Assembly: GCA_027482245.1 (NCBI GenBank)
Contig: JAIXWG010000070.1
Coordinates: forward strand, 59,159 to 123,158
Length of the DNA stretch: 64,000 nucleotides
Direction of reading: 5' to 3'
Origin: Acetobacteraceae bacterium
GTDB lineage: Bacteria; Pseudomonadota; Alphaproteobacteria; Acetobacterales; Acetobacteraceae
Shown here: piece by piece, positions 52,019 through 60,769 of the stretch
How the letters are laid out: the number at the start of each line of letters is the position of its first letter
How positions within the stretch are numbered: position 1 is the stretch's first letter
The notes under the pieces: model-generated
Database searches by the model: none
Told to the model about the DNA's origin: nothing
What the model saw: only the letters and a program-made list of their open reading frames with translations
Made by a program: the position numbers and the translations under genes

Positions 52019-52563
52019 GGCGTTCTCCCTCCCGCTACTCGGCATTTGCTGACGGTTCCGGCGGTGAGCGCGGTGGTCTCGTTGATCGCCGGCACGCCAC
52101 CTGAAGGCTCTCGCCACCTTTCGGGCATCCCGACACTAGGCGTGGGCCGTATCGGCTCCAAGCCTGCCGGACCAGCAACACTGCGACGGGCTCACCGATC
52201 GTCAGCCACGCGGGTCATCGGCGGCGAGCGCTGAGAAACCCCGGTGATTCGTTCACATTCCGGGATGCGGAACGGGACGATTTCACCCTTATGTGGTCAT
52301 GGATGCCGGCTCTACCGTTCCCGGCACGGCCAATCGGGGAAACGACATGCGGGCGAACGGCAAGGGCCTCGCGCGCGCCAGGCGCAGTGCAGCGCGTCGT
52401 CCACGCCCCGCGGCGCACAGCGCCATGTCCGTCTCCCGGGCGACCGCCTTGCCGATGCGCCGGTTGCTCCACCTGGTCGCGAAGCCCGTGCCAACTCTCG
52501 ACGATCGCCGGCGCCCGCACGCGCCTGGCTCAGCCGCGATCGACAGCCTTTCAAGGAACCGCC
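52019..52563. promoter_or_regulatory. Divergent intergenic region of the first enolase cluster
   Basis: A 545-base gap between divergent catabolic genes. It holds the inverted repeat at 52258-52272. Open frames on both strands in the rest of the gap show no recognisable protein. Confidence 0.4.
52258..52272. promoter_or_regulatory. Inverted repeat TTCCGGGATGCGGAA, possible operator
   Basis: Five-base arms TTCCG/CGGAA with a 5-base spacer. The same 15-mer with one change in the spacer occurs at 56525-56539 upstream of another enolase gene, which suggests one shared regulator. No regulator gene adjacent to either site explains it; IclR-type proteins use similar sites. Confidence 0.45.
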
Positions 52564-53388
52564 ATGCCGGCCGTTGATTCCCATGCCCATGCCTTCGACC
52601 TGACGCGCCAGGGTTGGGGCGGGGACCGAGGCTTCGACATCCAGCCGAACGAACTCGGCACGGCGCCGCAGTTCCTGCACATGCTGGCCTCGCACGGCTT
52701 CACCCATGGCGTGCTGATCAACCCGCTCGGCGGCTACGGCGCCAACAACACCTACATGCTGGAAGCGATCGCCGAATCCCGCGGCCGACTGAAAGGCGTG
52801 GCGCTGCTGCCGGAAGCGACGCCGGAGGCGGAGATCCGCCGCATGGTGGAGGGCGGCATCGCCGGCATCCGCTTCAACCTGGACTTTCCCACCAGCCCGC
52901 CGCTGCACGGGCCGGCCGGCGCCTGGGCGCTGGCGCAGGCGCGCGAAGCGGGCTGGCTTGCGCAGGTGCACTACCACCACGGCGATAGCTTCGTCGCCGC
53001 CATCCCCGTGCTGCGTCGCGCAGGGCTGCCCGTCATCATCGACCATTCCGGGCGGCCGGAACTGCAGGGCGGGCTGCACCAGCCAGCCTTCCAGGCGCTG
53101 CTGGATTTCGGCCGCAGCAGCGATGCCGTCATCAAGCTCTCCGGCATATTCCGCTTCAGCGAAACCGGATCGCCCTATGCCGATACGGATGCCTATATCG
53201 CTGCGCTGATCGAGGCGTTCGGCATGGATCGCTGCATCTGGGGATCCGACTGGCCTTTCCTGCGCGCCAAGGCGCGCACCGATTTCGGCCCTCTGCTGGC
53301 TGCGCTGCACCGCGTGGTGCCTGCTGCCGGGGATCGCGAGCAGATCCTCTGGCACAACCCGGCGCGCCTGTTCCGCATGAGCCCGTGA
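52564..53388 (+). CDS. TIM-barrel amidohydrolase, LigI-like
   Basis: A 274-residue metal-dependent hydrolase of the amidohydrolase superfamily, resembling 2-pyrone-4,6-dicarboxylate lactonase and related lactonases. The N-terminal VDSHAHAFD supplies the H-x-H, a middle VHYHHG another His, VIIDHSGRPE the next, and IWGSDWPF the terminal Asp. The ATG at 52564 has AAGGAA just upstream. The first gene of a run with two Bug receptors, it may open a lactone made by the neighbouring enolase enzymes (inference). Confidence 0.85.
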   Translation: MPAVDSHAHAFDLTRQGWGGDRGFDIQPNELGTAPQFLHMLASHGFTHGVLINPLGGYGANNTYMLEAIAESRGRLKGVALLPEATPEAEIRRMVEGGIAGIRFNLDFPTSPPLHGPAGAWALAQAREAGWLAQVHYHHGDSFVAAIPVLRRAGLPVIIDHSGRPELQGGLHQPAFQALLDFGRSSDAVIKLSGIFRFSETGSPYADTDAYIAALIEAFGMDRCIWGSDWPFLRAKARTDFGPLLAALHRVVPAAGDREQILWHNPARLFRMSP

Positions 53389-53411
53389 CAACGAGACAAG
53401 GGAGGTTGCCC

Positions 53412-54368
53412 ATGACCATCACGCGTCGCACTGCGCTGGCGGCGGCGGGCCTTGTCCTCGGCGGCGGGAATGCGCAGGCGCAGGCCTACCCGAACCGCCC
53501 TATCCGCGTTGTCGTCCCCTATGCCGCAGGCGGTGCGGACCAGTTCATCCGGCCGCTGCAGAACAGGCTGAATCAGGCACTCGGTCAGCCTGTCGTCATC
53601 GACTCCGTCACCGGCGGCGGTGGGTCCATCGGTGCCAACCGCGTGCGCACGTCCGCCCCCGATGGCTACACGCTGCTCTTCGCCGGCACGGGCGCGCTGA
53701 CGGCGGTGCCGCGGCTGCAACGGCTGAACTACTCCATCGCGGATTTCGCGCCGATCGCGAACCTCATCGCCATCCCCTATGTGCTGGCAGGACGGCAGGG
53801 CGCGCGCTTCACGGACTTCGTCGGCTTCCTGCGTGAGGCCCGCACCCGGCCGGAGGGGTTGAGCTATGGCACGCCAGGCATCGGCAGCACGCCGCATCTG
53901 GTGGCGGAGGCCATGGCCAAGGCGGCTGATGTGACGCTGCTGCACGTGCCCTATTCCGGTGTGGCCACCGCGGTGGTGGCGCTGCTGGCCGGCGACATCG
54001 ACCTGGTGATGGGCGCGCCGAGCAACATCATGCCGCTGGTGGAGCGCGGCGTGGTGCCGCTGGCGCAAACCGGCACGCAACGCATCGCCGCGCTGCGGGA
54101 CCTGCCGACGCTGCGCGAGGCGGGGCTGGAGGTGGATCTCGTCACGCGCTTCGGCTTCTTCGCGCCGAAAGGCACTGACAGCGCCGTCGTCGATCGCTGG
54201 TCGCGGCTGCTGTTGGAAGGTGGTGCGGACCCTGACTATGCGCAGGCGATGCAGCGTGCCTTCAACGAGGTTGAACTGCTTGGCCCTGCGCCGTTCCAGG
54301 ACTTTCTGGCCGCTGAGGATGCGGCGACCGCGCAGCTTCTGGCGGCGCTGAACCTGACGACCGGTTGA
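53412..54368 (+). CDS. Bug/TctC-family periplasmic solute receptor (tandem copy 1)
   Basis: A 318-residue receptor. The ATG at 53412 lies 12 bases after GGGAGG-like sequence; MTITRRTALAAAGLVLGGG is a twin-Arg-like signal peptide cut after AQA. VIDSVTGGGGSIGANRVRTS and PDGYTLLFAGTG replace the more usual ENRPGAGGN, a variation shared with the adjacent receptor at 54427. The two are close tandem paralogs with the order LigI-like gene, receptor 1, receptor 2. Confidence 0.9.
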   Translation: MTITRRTALAAAGLVLGGGNAQAQAYPNRPIRVVVPYAAGGADQFIRPLQNRLNQALGQPVVIDSVTGGGGSIGANRVRTSAPDGYTLLFAGTGALTAVPRLQRLNYSIADFAPIANLIAIPYVLAGRQGARFTDFVGFLREARTRPEGLSYGTPGIGSTPHLVAEAMAKAADVTLLHVPYSGVATAVVALLAGDIDLVMGAPSNIMPLVERGVVPLAQTGTQRIAALRDLPTLREAGLEVDLVTRFGFFAPKGTDSAVVDRWSRLLLEGGADPDYAQAMQRAFNEVELLGPAPFQDFLAAEDAATAQLLAALNLTTG

Positions 54369-54426
54369 GCCGGCACGCACCCGTCGCATGACGGGCAGCC
54401 TGCACGGACCTGGGAAGGACAAGACG

Positions 54427-55380
54427 ATGACGATCTCGCGCCGCAACGTGCTCTCCACCGCGGGAATGGCCTTGCTCGCCGGGCCCGCCTTGGCCCAGGA
54501 TTTTCCCAGCCGCGCCATCAGGGTGATCGTGCCCTACGCCGCGGGCGGCACGGATCAGTACATCCGCCTGCTGCAGCAGGATTTCGCGCGGCGGCTCGGC
54601 CAACCCGTGGTGATCGAGTCCGTGGTCGGTGGCGGCGGGGGCATCGGCGCCAACCGGGTACGCACCAGCGCGCCCGATGGCTACACGCTTCTGTTCGGCG
54701 GCACGGCCGCTCTCACCGTCGTGCCGCGCATCCAGAACCAGCCCTACACGGCGACGGACTTCGCGCCGGTCTGCCAGCTGGTGGCGCTGCCGATCATGGT
54801 CGCGGCGAAGCGCGGCTTTCCTCACCGCACGGCGCAGGAGATGCTGGCGGCGGCCCGCGCCCGGCCTGAAAGCATCTCCTTCGGCTCGCCCGGCATCGGC
54901 AGTTCACCCCATCTCGCGGGCGAGGCGATGGCGCGCGCGGCCGGCGTGAAGCTTCTGCATGTGCCCTATGCCGGGATCGCGCCGGCGATGACGGCCCTGC
55001 TGTCCGGCGATATCGACCTGGTGGTGGGTGCGCCCGGCATCATCATGCCCACCGTCGAATCCCACGGCATCCTGCCCTTGGCGCAGACCGGCGCGACGCG
55101 CAGCGCCGCGCTGCCCGATCTGGTGGCGTTGAAGGAGCTTGGGCTGGAGGTTGACCTCGTGACGCGCTTCGGCTTCTTCGCGCCGAAACAGACGCCGGAG
55201 CCGATCCTGGACCGGCTGGGTGGCGTGTTCCTGGAGGCGGCGGCCTCGACCGACTATGCGGAGGCGATGCAGCGTGCCTTCAACGAGGTGATGCTGCAGG
55301 ACCGCGCGCAGTTCACCCGCGCGCTGGCCGAGGAGGACAGGGCGATGGCCGTCCTGATCGACCAGCTTGGCCTTCGTTGA
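54427..55380 (+). CDS. Bug/TctC-family periplasmic solute receptor (tandem copy 2)
   Basis: A 317-residue receptor, similar in length and sequence to the one 58 bases upstream: both have the GG-DQ-IR-LQ segment, GANRVRTSAPDGYTLLF and the VDLVTRFGFFAPK run. The ATG at 54427 (MTISRRNVLSTAGMALLAG) gives a signal peptide with a twin-Arg-like RRN. It ends 6 bases before the convergent end of the third enolase gene. Duplication with divergence suggests two related ligands. Confidence 0.9.
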   Translation: MTISRRNVLSTAGMALLAGPALAQDFPSRAIRVIVPYAAGGTDQYIRLLQQDFARRLGQPVVIESVVGGGGGIGANRVRTSAPDGYTLLFGGTAALTVVPRIQNQPYTATDFAPVCQLVALPIMVAAKRGFPHRTAQEMLAAARARPESISFGSPGIGSSPHLAGEAMARAAGVKLLHVPYAGIAPAMTALLSGDIDLVVGAPGIIMPTVESHGILPLAQTGATRSAALPDLVALKELGLEVDLVTRFGFFAPKQTPEPILDRLGGVFLEAAASTDYAEAMQRAFNEVMLQDRAQFTRALAEEDRAMAVLIDQLGLR

Positions 55381-55386
55381 TCGACG

Positions 55387-56451
55387 TCAGGCGTAAACGA
55401 TGCCGCAGCCGGGGCCGGGCGGCACCGTGACCATGCCATCCTCGATCGGCAATGCCGTGAAGGGATCGTCCAGGATGTGATCGTGCTCCGACAGTTCGCA
55501 GGCGAAGGGTAGTTGGCGCAGCGAGGACGCCGCATGGGCGGAGGTGGCCTGGAGCAGCGCCGGGCCGAAGGCGGCCCCCATCCGCGTCGTGATCTGCCCG
55601 GCTTCCAGGATGCGCGCGGCGGTGACGAAGTTGCGCACGCCGCCGAGCTTGGTGAGCTTCAGGTTCACCACATCCGCCACGCGGCCCTCGACCACGCGCA
55701 GCACGTCGGCCACCGTCTCCACGCTCTCATCCGCCTCGATGGGGACGGGCAGGGTGCGGGTGATCAGGGCGAGGCCGGCCCAATCCCCGGCTGGCGCCGG
55801 CTGTTCTACCAGGGCGATGTCGTGCGGCTCGAGCCGCCGCCATGCCGCGATGAAACCCTTGGCACTGTAGGATTGGTTGGGGTCGAGCGTCAGGGTCACG
55901 TCGGCGCCGACTGCCGCCCGCACCTCCGCCACGCGCTGTGCGTCAAGCAGAGCATCGCCCGCGAGCTTCAGCTTCAGCGTGCTGTAGCCCTTCGCCACCA
56001 GTGCGGCCGCCGCTGCGGCCATCTCGGCCGGCGCCTTGATTGGCAGGATGCGCGATTGCGGGATGCGGTCACGGAAACGCCCGCCGAGCAGGGAGGAGAG
56101 CGGCAGGCCAGAGCGCCGGGCCAGCAGATCATGCAACGCCATGTCGATCGCGGCGTTGACCGATCGATTGCCGACGAGTGTCGCCTCGACCAGGTCCATG
56201 ATCGCGCCCACCTCCGCCGGATCGCGCCCGATCAGCAGCGGCCGCAGGAAATGCAGTGCCGCTTCCGCCCCCGCCCCATGCGTGGTGATCGCGGGAATCG
56301 CATGGGCGTAGCCGAGGCCCGTCACGCCATCCGCGTCGGTGAGCACGATGACCCAGCCCTGCAACTCCGACACCGTGGCGCGGGCGAACTTCCACCCCGG
56401 ATCTGCCTGCCGCTGTCGGCAGGCACGCAACTCGGCCGTGACGATCTTCAT
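55387..56451 (-). CDS. Enolase superfamily enzyme, muconate lactonizing/dipeptide epimerase-like subgroup
   Basis: A 354-residue barrel enzyme distinct from the other two. The K-x-K pair is TLKLKLAGD; metal ligands are LTLDPNQSY, LVEQPAP and IEADESVE; and a Lys on the other face is in VVNLKLTKLGG, the muconate lactonizing enzyme pattern. The ATG at 56451 (MKIVTAELRAC) is preferred over a long upstream extension. A 15-base inverted repeat lies 74 bases upstream. The substrate is not fixed by the sequence; cycloisomerase or acyl-amino-acid racemase are options. Confidence 0.85.
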   Translation of the reverse strand: MKIVTAELRACRQRQADPGWKFARATVSELQGWVIVLTDADGVTGLGYAHAIPAITTHGAGAEAALHFLRPLLIGRDPAEVGAIMDLVEATLVGNRSVNAAIDMALHDLLARRSGLPLSSLLGGRFRDRIPQSRILPIKAPAEMAAAAAALVAKGYSTLKLKLAGDALLDAQRVAEVRAAVGADVTLTLDPNQSYSAKGFIAAWRRLEPHDIALVEQPAPAGDWAGLALITRTLPVPIEADESVETVADVLRVVEGRVADVVNLKLTKLGGVRNFVTAARILEAGQITTRMGAAFGPALLQATSAHAASSLRQLPFACELSEHDHILDDPFTALPIEDGMVTVPPGPGCGIVYA

Positions 56452-57024
56452 CGCTGCTTCCCCCGATCCAAAGCGCGAAACGTGCCACGGCAGCACGACC
56501 GCTTGCTCCCGATATCGCCTGGTTTCCGGCATGCGGAATGCCGTGACCTCGGCCAGACGGGTCTTGTCACAGGCGGCTGTGTGGACGAGCCCGCCGGCCG
56601 ACCCAGCCGACGCCAGGGACGCGCGCAACCCGCGTGGCGGGCGTGCAGGTCCGCCGGCGGCGGTAAGCTCATGCGGGCTGGATGCCCGCCGGGCGGGCCA
56701 CATCTGTTCGGCGTGTCGTTTCCGCCGTGATGAAGCGGCTGAAGACCTCGCTGCCGCTGCCGTCGGGGGCAAAGGCGCGCTACGCCATCTGGTCCGCAAT
56801 GCCGGTGAGCATCCATGGCCCGCACGACCTTGGCGTGGAGAAAGCGGCACGACCCTCAGCGCCCGGGCCGCGCCAAGCCGCCTTCTGCGGCGGTGTGCGG
56901 GCCAACCCGCACACTGCATCGTCTCGCTCGCCCCGGCACCTTGAAGCACTGTGCCTGGGGTTTACCGCGCTCTAACCGACAGGTGTTGCGCCAGCATCGC
57001 CCAGGCGCACGTCCCCGCGACCGA
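56452..57024. promoter_or_regulatory. Gap between third enolase and MetE-like genes
   Basis: A 573-base gap on the minus-strand side of both genes. It contains the promoter of the enolase gene and the inverted repeat at 56525-56539. I recognise no gene in either direction. Confidence 0.4.
56525..56539. promoter_or_regulatory. Inverted repeat TTCCGGCATGCGGAA, possible operator
   Basis: Second copy of the site at 52258, identical except for one spacer base. It is placed 74 bases upstream of the enolase gene at 56451. Confidence 0.45.
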
Positions 57025-58068
57025 TCAGCCTGCGAGTTCGCGCCGGACGATGGCCGCCCCATCGGCCAGGGCCTTCAGCTTGGCGAAGGCCCGTTCACGC
57101 GGCAGGTATTTCATGCCGCAGTCCGGCGCGGCGACCAGCCTCTCAACATCGACATGCTTCAGGCCCGCGCGGATGCGGTCGGCCACTGTCTCGGCGGTCT
57201 CGACCTCAGGGGTGCCAAGGTCGAGCACGCCCAGCATGATGGTCTTGTTCGACAGATCGGACAGCATGCCGAGATCGAGGCGCGGCTGCGCCGCCTCGAT
57301 GGAAATCTGCGCCGCCGTGCTGTCCGCAAGCTGCGGCAGGAAGGAATAGCCGGACGGCTTGTCGGAGACGACGGCGGCATAGCCGAAGCAGAGATGCACG
57401 ACCGTCGTGCCCTCAACGCCTTCGAGCGCGCGGTTGATCGCCTTCACACCATAGCGCTTGGCCTGTTCCGGCCGCGCCTGCAGCCAGGGCTCGTCGAGCT
57501 GGATGACATCGGCGCCGGCGGCCTTGAGGTCCCGCGCTTCCGCCGCCACGGCTTCGGCATAGGCCATGGCGAGCGCCTCATCATCCCGGTAGTACTCATC
57601 AACCGCCTGCATGGACAGCGTGAAGGGACCAGGCAGGGTGATCTTGGCCATGCGATCGGTATTGGCCCGCAGGAAGCGCATGTCGCGCAGTTCCACGCCT
57701 TCGCGCCGATGGATGGGGCCGACGACGCGCGGTACCGGCGTCGGCTTGCCGTTGCGCCCGCTGACGATCGCAGGCGTGTCCACATCAACGCCGTCGAGCG
57801 CGAGGGCGAAGCGGTTGGAGTAGCTTTCGCGCCGCATCTCGCCATCGGTGATGATGCCGATGCCCGCCCTCTCCATGTCGCGGATCGCGATCAGGGTCGC
57901 GTCGTCCTGCGCCTGCTCCAGCGCATCCTCCGCGACGCGCCAGATCTCTTTCAGGCGGACGCGTGGGACGACGTTGTTCTTGATGAGGATGTTGCGGTCC
58001 ACCAGCCACGCGGGCTGGGGGTAGCTGCCGACCACCGTGGTCGGCAGCAGCGTCTTCGTGGGGGCCAT
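57025..58068 (-). CDS. Cobalamin-independent methionine synthase core protein (MetE C-terminal-type)
   Basis: A 347-residue single TIM barrel related to the C-terminal half of MetE. TTVVGSYPQPAWL at the start, IITDGEMRRE and VIQLDEP mark it, and a zinc site is implied by VVHLCFGYA and APDCGMKYLPR. Full MetE is about 750 residues, so this is the short 'core' type, often with methyl-transfer roles other than making methionine from homocysteine. A GntR gene lies 21 bases upstream on the same strand, so the two form an operon with the regulator first. Confidence 0.85.
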   Translation of the reverse strand: MAPTKTLLPTTVVGSYPQPAWLVDRNILIKNNVVPRVRLKEIWRVAEDALEQAQDDATLIAIRDMERAGIGIITDGEMRRESYSNRFALALDGVDVDTPAIVSGRNGKPTPVPRVVGPIHRREGVELRDMRFLRANTDRMAKITLPGPFTLSMQAVDEYYRDDEALAMAYAEAVAAEARDLKAAGADVIQLDEPWLQARPEQAKRYGVKAINRALEGVEGTTVVHLCFGYAAVVSDKPSGYSFLPQLADSTAAQISIEAAQPRLDLGMLSDLSNKTIMLGVLDLGTPEVETAETVADRIRAGLKHVDVERLVAAPDCGMKYLPRERAFAKLKALADGAAIVRRELAG

Positions 58069-58089
58069 GAGGCGAGTTCTCCGTTGGTG

Positions 58090-58839
58090 CTAATTGGTCG
58101 CGCCGGCCACCTGCGGGCGCCGGCGCGTTGGGGCTGTCTTGTCAGCCCGCTGCTCAAGCGCGAGGCGCACGAATTCTCCGGTGCTGGCCAGATGCTGTGA
58201 CAGGAGCCTCGCGGCGCCGTCCGCATCACGGTCGAGCGCCGCCTCCGCGATGGCGGCGTGTTCTGCGCCGACATCCCGCGCGGGATAGGCGATGGCGTTG
58301 GCGAGCATCCGGTAGCGGTCCGCCTCCTCCCGCAAGCGTTCGCAGAAGGCCAGCAGGGGTGGCGCGTCGCAGGCGGCCAGGAGAACGGCGTGGAACGCGC
58401 GGTGTGCGCTTTCCCAGGCCGGATTGGTCACGAAGCGATCCGCTTCCAGCGACCGAGGCAGGCGCTGGAGGCGCCGTTCCGCGGCCGCCACCGCGTCTTC
58501 CCAGGCGGAGTCGCCGCGTTGGATGGATTCACGCAGGGCTAGGCCCTCGACAAGGCAGCGGGAACGGATCAGCCCGAGGAAGCAGGCCGGATCGGCGCTG
58601 GCGACACGGAAGCCGCGTTGCTCGATTCGGCGCGCCAAGCCCTCCGCCGCCAGTTGCGAAAGGGCTTCGCGCAGCGGCGCCTGGCCCGTGCCGTAGGTTG
58701 CCGACAATTGCTGCACCTTCAGGCGCACGCCCGGGGCCAGGCGGCCTTCCAGGATGTCGAAGCGCAGCCGCCGGTACACGGCGGTCGCCTGCGTCTCGGG
58801 CGAGGCTTGGCGGTCGGTATCGGCAGCCGGCGTGCTCAT
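58090..58839 (-). CDS. GntR-family (FCD) transcriptional regulator
   Basis: A 249-residue regulator. RLRFDILEGRLAPGVRLKVQQLSATYG and QAPLREALSQLAAEGLA are the GntR helix-turn-helix; the FCD-like helical domain has FHAVLLAACD and a late EHAAIAEAALDRD. The ATG at 58839 (MSTPAADTD) is the more plausible start, with 58914 as an alternative. It is divergent from the NodB-like gene, and a short inverted repeat lies between. It precedes the MetE-like gene, which it may control. Confidence 0.87.
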   Translation of the reverse strand: MSTPAADTDRQASPETQATAVYRRLRFDILEGRLAPGVRLKVQQLSATYGTGQAPLREALSQLAAEGLARRIEQRGFRVASADPACFLGLIRSRCLVEGLALRESIQRGDSAWEDAVAAAERRLQRLPRSLEADRFVTNPAWESAHRAFHAVLLAACDAPPLLAFCERLREEADRYRMLANAIAYPARDVGAEHAAIAEAALDRDADGAARLLSQHLASTGEFVRLALEQRADKTAPTRRRPQVAGATN

Positions 58840-58908
58840 GGCGGCGGCACCATGACGCCGCGTTACTTTCTCGACAAGTCGGTGAAACGGGTCTATCGCT
58901 CGTTTTGT

Positions 58909-58921
58909 CGGCAAAATGCCG
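58909..58921. promoter_or_regulatory. Short inverted repeat CGGCA-AAA-TGCCG between divergent genes
   Basis: A perfect 5-base inverted repeat with a 3-base spacer lies 70 bases upstream of both the GntR gene and the NodB-like gene. It is a candidate GntR operator, but so short that it may be chance. Confidence 0.3.
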
Positions 58922-58991
58922 GCTTACGGCGCAAGGGGCTGTATGACGCTTCGCTTGTCTTTGGCGGCAGGGCGCAAGGGCATGGACGCCC

Positions 58992-59663
58992 GTGCCTGAG
59001 GTCACCCTGACGTTCGACAACGGCCCTGAGCCGGACGCCACGCCGCGCGTCCTCGATGTGCTTCGCGGGCGCGGGCTGCGGGCGACTTTCTTCGTGATCG
59101 GCGAGAAACTGCTGGATCCCGCGCGGCGAAACCTCGCCGAGCGCGCGCGGGCCGAGGGGCATTGGATCGGCAACCATACCTGGACCCATGCCGGGCCGCT
59201 CGGGCTGCGCCGCGATGCGGGCCATGCCGAAGCGGAAATCGGCCGCACGGAAGATCTGCTGGACGGGCTGGCTCACGGGGACCGGCTGTTCCGGCCCGTT
59301 GGCGGGGGCGGCCGGTTGGGTCCCCATCTTCTGAGCGAAGCGTCGCTGGACCTGCTCGCCGCGGGTCGCCACACCGTCGTGACCTGGAGTGCGGTGCCGG
59401 GCGACTGGCGGGACCCCGATGGGTGGCCGGACACGGCACTGCGCCAGTGCCTCGACGCGGCGCGATCGGTCCTGGTCCTGCATGACCTGCCGAACGGGGC
59501 CATGCGGCACCTTGATGCCTTCCTGGACCGGCTGGTGGCATCCGGCGCAACCTTCACCCAGCACTTCCCCGATTCCTGCATCCTGATGCGGCGGGGGCGG
59601 GCAGAGCCGGGCCTCGCTGCCTACGTCACCCCCGCAACGGAGGCGGGTGCCGCGTCCGGCTGA
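58992..59663 (+). CDS. Polysaccharide deacetylase-like (NodB homology) protein
   Basis: A 223-residue protein of the carbohydrate esterase 4 fold. The GTG at 58992 starts MPEVTLTFDNGPE. The NodB motif 1, normally TFDDGP, is TFDNGP, so a metal-ligand Asp is replaced by Asn. Motif 2 keeps the H-x3-H in NHTWTHAG. Motif 3 RPPYG reads RPVGGGG. It has no signal peptide, unlike secreted chitin deacetylases. It may act on a small amide or formyl group, or be a non-acetyl hydrolase. The next gene is the intradiol dioxygenase 90 bases on. Confidence 0.78.
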   Translation: MPEVTLTFDNGPEPDATPRVLDVLRGRGLRATFFVIGEKLLDPARRNLAERARAEGHWIGNHTWTHAGPLGLRRDAGHAEAEIGRTEDLLDGLAHGDRLFRPVGGGGRLGPHLLSEASLDLLAAGRHTVVTWSAVPGDWRDPDGWPDTALRQCLDAARSVLVLHDLPNGAMRHLDAFLDRLVASGATFTQHFPDSCILMRRGRAEPGLAAYVTPATEAGAASG

Positions 59664-59753
59664 CAACATCCATCCGGCGTGCGACACGACATCAATTCCA
59701 CGCGTATCGAGCCCTATCCAGCGCCCGGCGGCGCGGCCCACAGGAGGAAGCAG

Positions 59754-60698
59754 ATGCAGGATCTCAACGTCAACGACGTCACCGACGCGGTCATCGAGCA
59801 GATGGCAACGACGCCCGACCCGCGCCTCAAGGAGATCATGGAGGCAGCCGTCAGGCATCTCCATGCCTTCGCGCGGGAGGTGAACCTGACCCCGGATGAG
59901 TGGCTGAAGGGCATCGCCTTCATGACCGCGGTCGGCCAGGCCTGCACGCCCTACCGGCAGGAATTCATCCTGCTGTCGGACGTCATCGGGCTGTCGCGCC
60001 TGGTGAACGTGATGCACGATGCGGGGGGGCGCGAAGCCGCGGGCACGGAAACCAGCCTGCTCGGGCCCTTCTTCCGCGAAAGCGCGCCGAAGATTCCACT
60101 CGGGGGCACGCTGGCCAACGTCTCCAAGGGCTCGGAGATCATGATCTACGGCCAGGTGACGGATTCCGAAGGCAAGCCCGTACCGCACGCGGTGATGGAT
60201 GTCTGGCAGACCAATGAGGACGGGCATTACGACCTGCAGGCCTATGACCCGACCACGATGGACATGCGCGGGCAGCTCCAATGCGATGAGAATGGCCGCT
60301 TCCATTTCCGCACCTTCCGGCCGCTCGGCTATTCGATCCCGATGGACGGGCCGGTCGGCGACCTGGTGAAGCGGCAGGCACGCCATGGCTTCCGGCCCGC
60401 GCATATCCACACGCTGATCGCGGCACCCGGCTACCGCGAACTGGTGACGGCGCTCTATTTCGCCGACGACAAGCATGTCGACAGCGACACCGTCTTCGGC
60501 GTTTCGAAGTCGCTCGTGATCATGCCGTCGCTCGACCTGCCGGACGCGCCGGTGAAGGGGATGCCGAGCATCCGCTACGACTTCACCATGTCGCGCGACG
60601 TGGACGGCACGGGCGGCCGCGTCGGTTCCGATCCCTCCAAGCTGGTCCCTGCGGGCCGCGTCGGCTCGGACCCCTCCAAGCTGATGCCGGCTGGCTGA
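59754..60698 (+). CDS. Intradiol ring-cleavage dioxygenase (catechol/hydroxyquinol 1,2-dioxygenase type)
   Basis: A 314-residue non-heme Fe(III) dioxygenase. It has an N-terminal helical dimer domain (about 1-110) followed by the catalytic beta domain: GTETSLLGPFFRESAP, VWQTNEDGHYDLQ, FRTFRPLGYSIPMDGPVG with Tyr, and the His-x-His of RPAHIHTLI, giving the Tyr2-His2 iron site. The ATG at 59754 has AGGAGGAAG just upstream. Cleavage would give a cis,cis-muconate or maleylacetate-type acid, matching the muconate-type enolase nearby. A 13-residue tandem duplication ends the protein (60615-60692). Confidence 0.88.
   Translation: MQDLNVNDVTDAVIEQMATTPDPRLKEIMEAAVRHLHAFAREVNLTPDEWLKGIAFMTAVGQACTPYRQEFILLSDVIGLSRLVNVMHDAGGREAAGTETSLLGPFFRESAPKIPLGGTLANVSKGSEIMIYGQVTDSEGKPVPHAVMDVWQTNEDGHYDLQAYDPTTMDMRGQLQCDENGRFHFRTFRPLGYSIPMDGPVGDLVKRQARHGFRPAHIHTLIAAPGYRELVTALYFADDKHVDSDTVFGVSKSLVIMPSLDLPDAPVKGMPSIRYDFTMSRDVDGTGGRVGSDPSKLVPAGRVGSDPSKLMPAG
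60615..60692 (+). repeat. 39-bp tandem repeat in the dioxygenase C-terminus
   Basis: Two in-frame copies of a 13-residue unit (GRVGSDPSKLVPA and GRVGSDPSKLMPA), before the last Gly and stop. The codons differ at several silent positions, so the duplication is not very recent. Confidence 0.9.
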
Positions 60699-60713
60699 AC
60701 CAGGCTCACCATG

Positions 60714-60739
60714 TCCGGCGGCGTGGGACTGCCGCCGGA
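60714..60739. terminator. Hairpin between dioxygenase and Bug receptor genes
   Basis: A perfect 8-bp inverted repeat TCCGGCGG/CCGCCGGA with a 10-base loop. No T-tract. It may end the dioxygenase transcript or reduce read-through. Confidence 0.45.
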
Positions 60740-60769
60740 CCGATATCCGAGACAGGGAGAGAAACGAGC

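Noticed and set aside
52291..52563. N-terminal extension of the LigI-like protein
   Set aside because: The extension is low-complexity and lacks family residues, and the ATG at 52564 has a good ribosome site and gives the H-x-H start.
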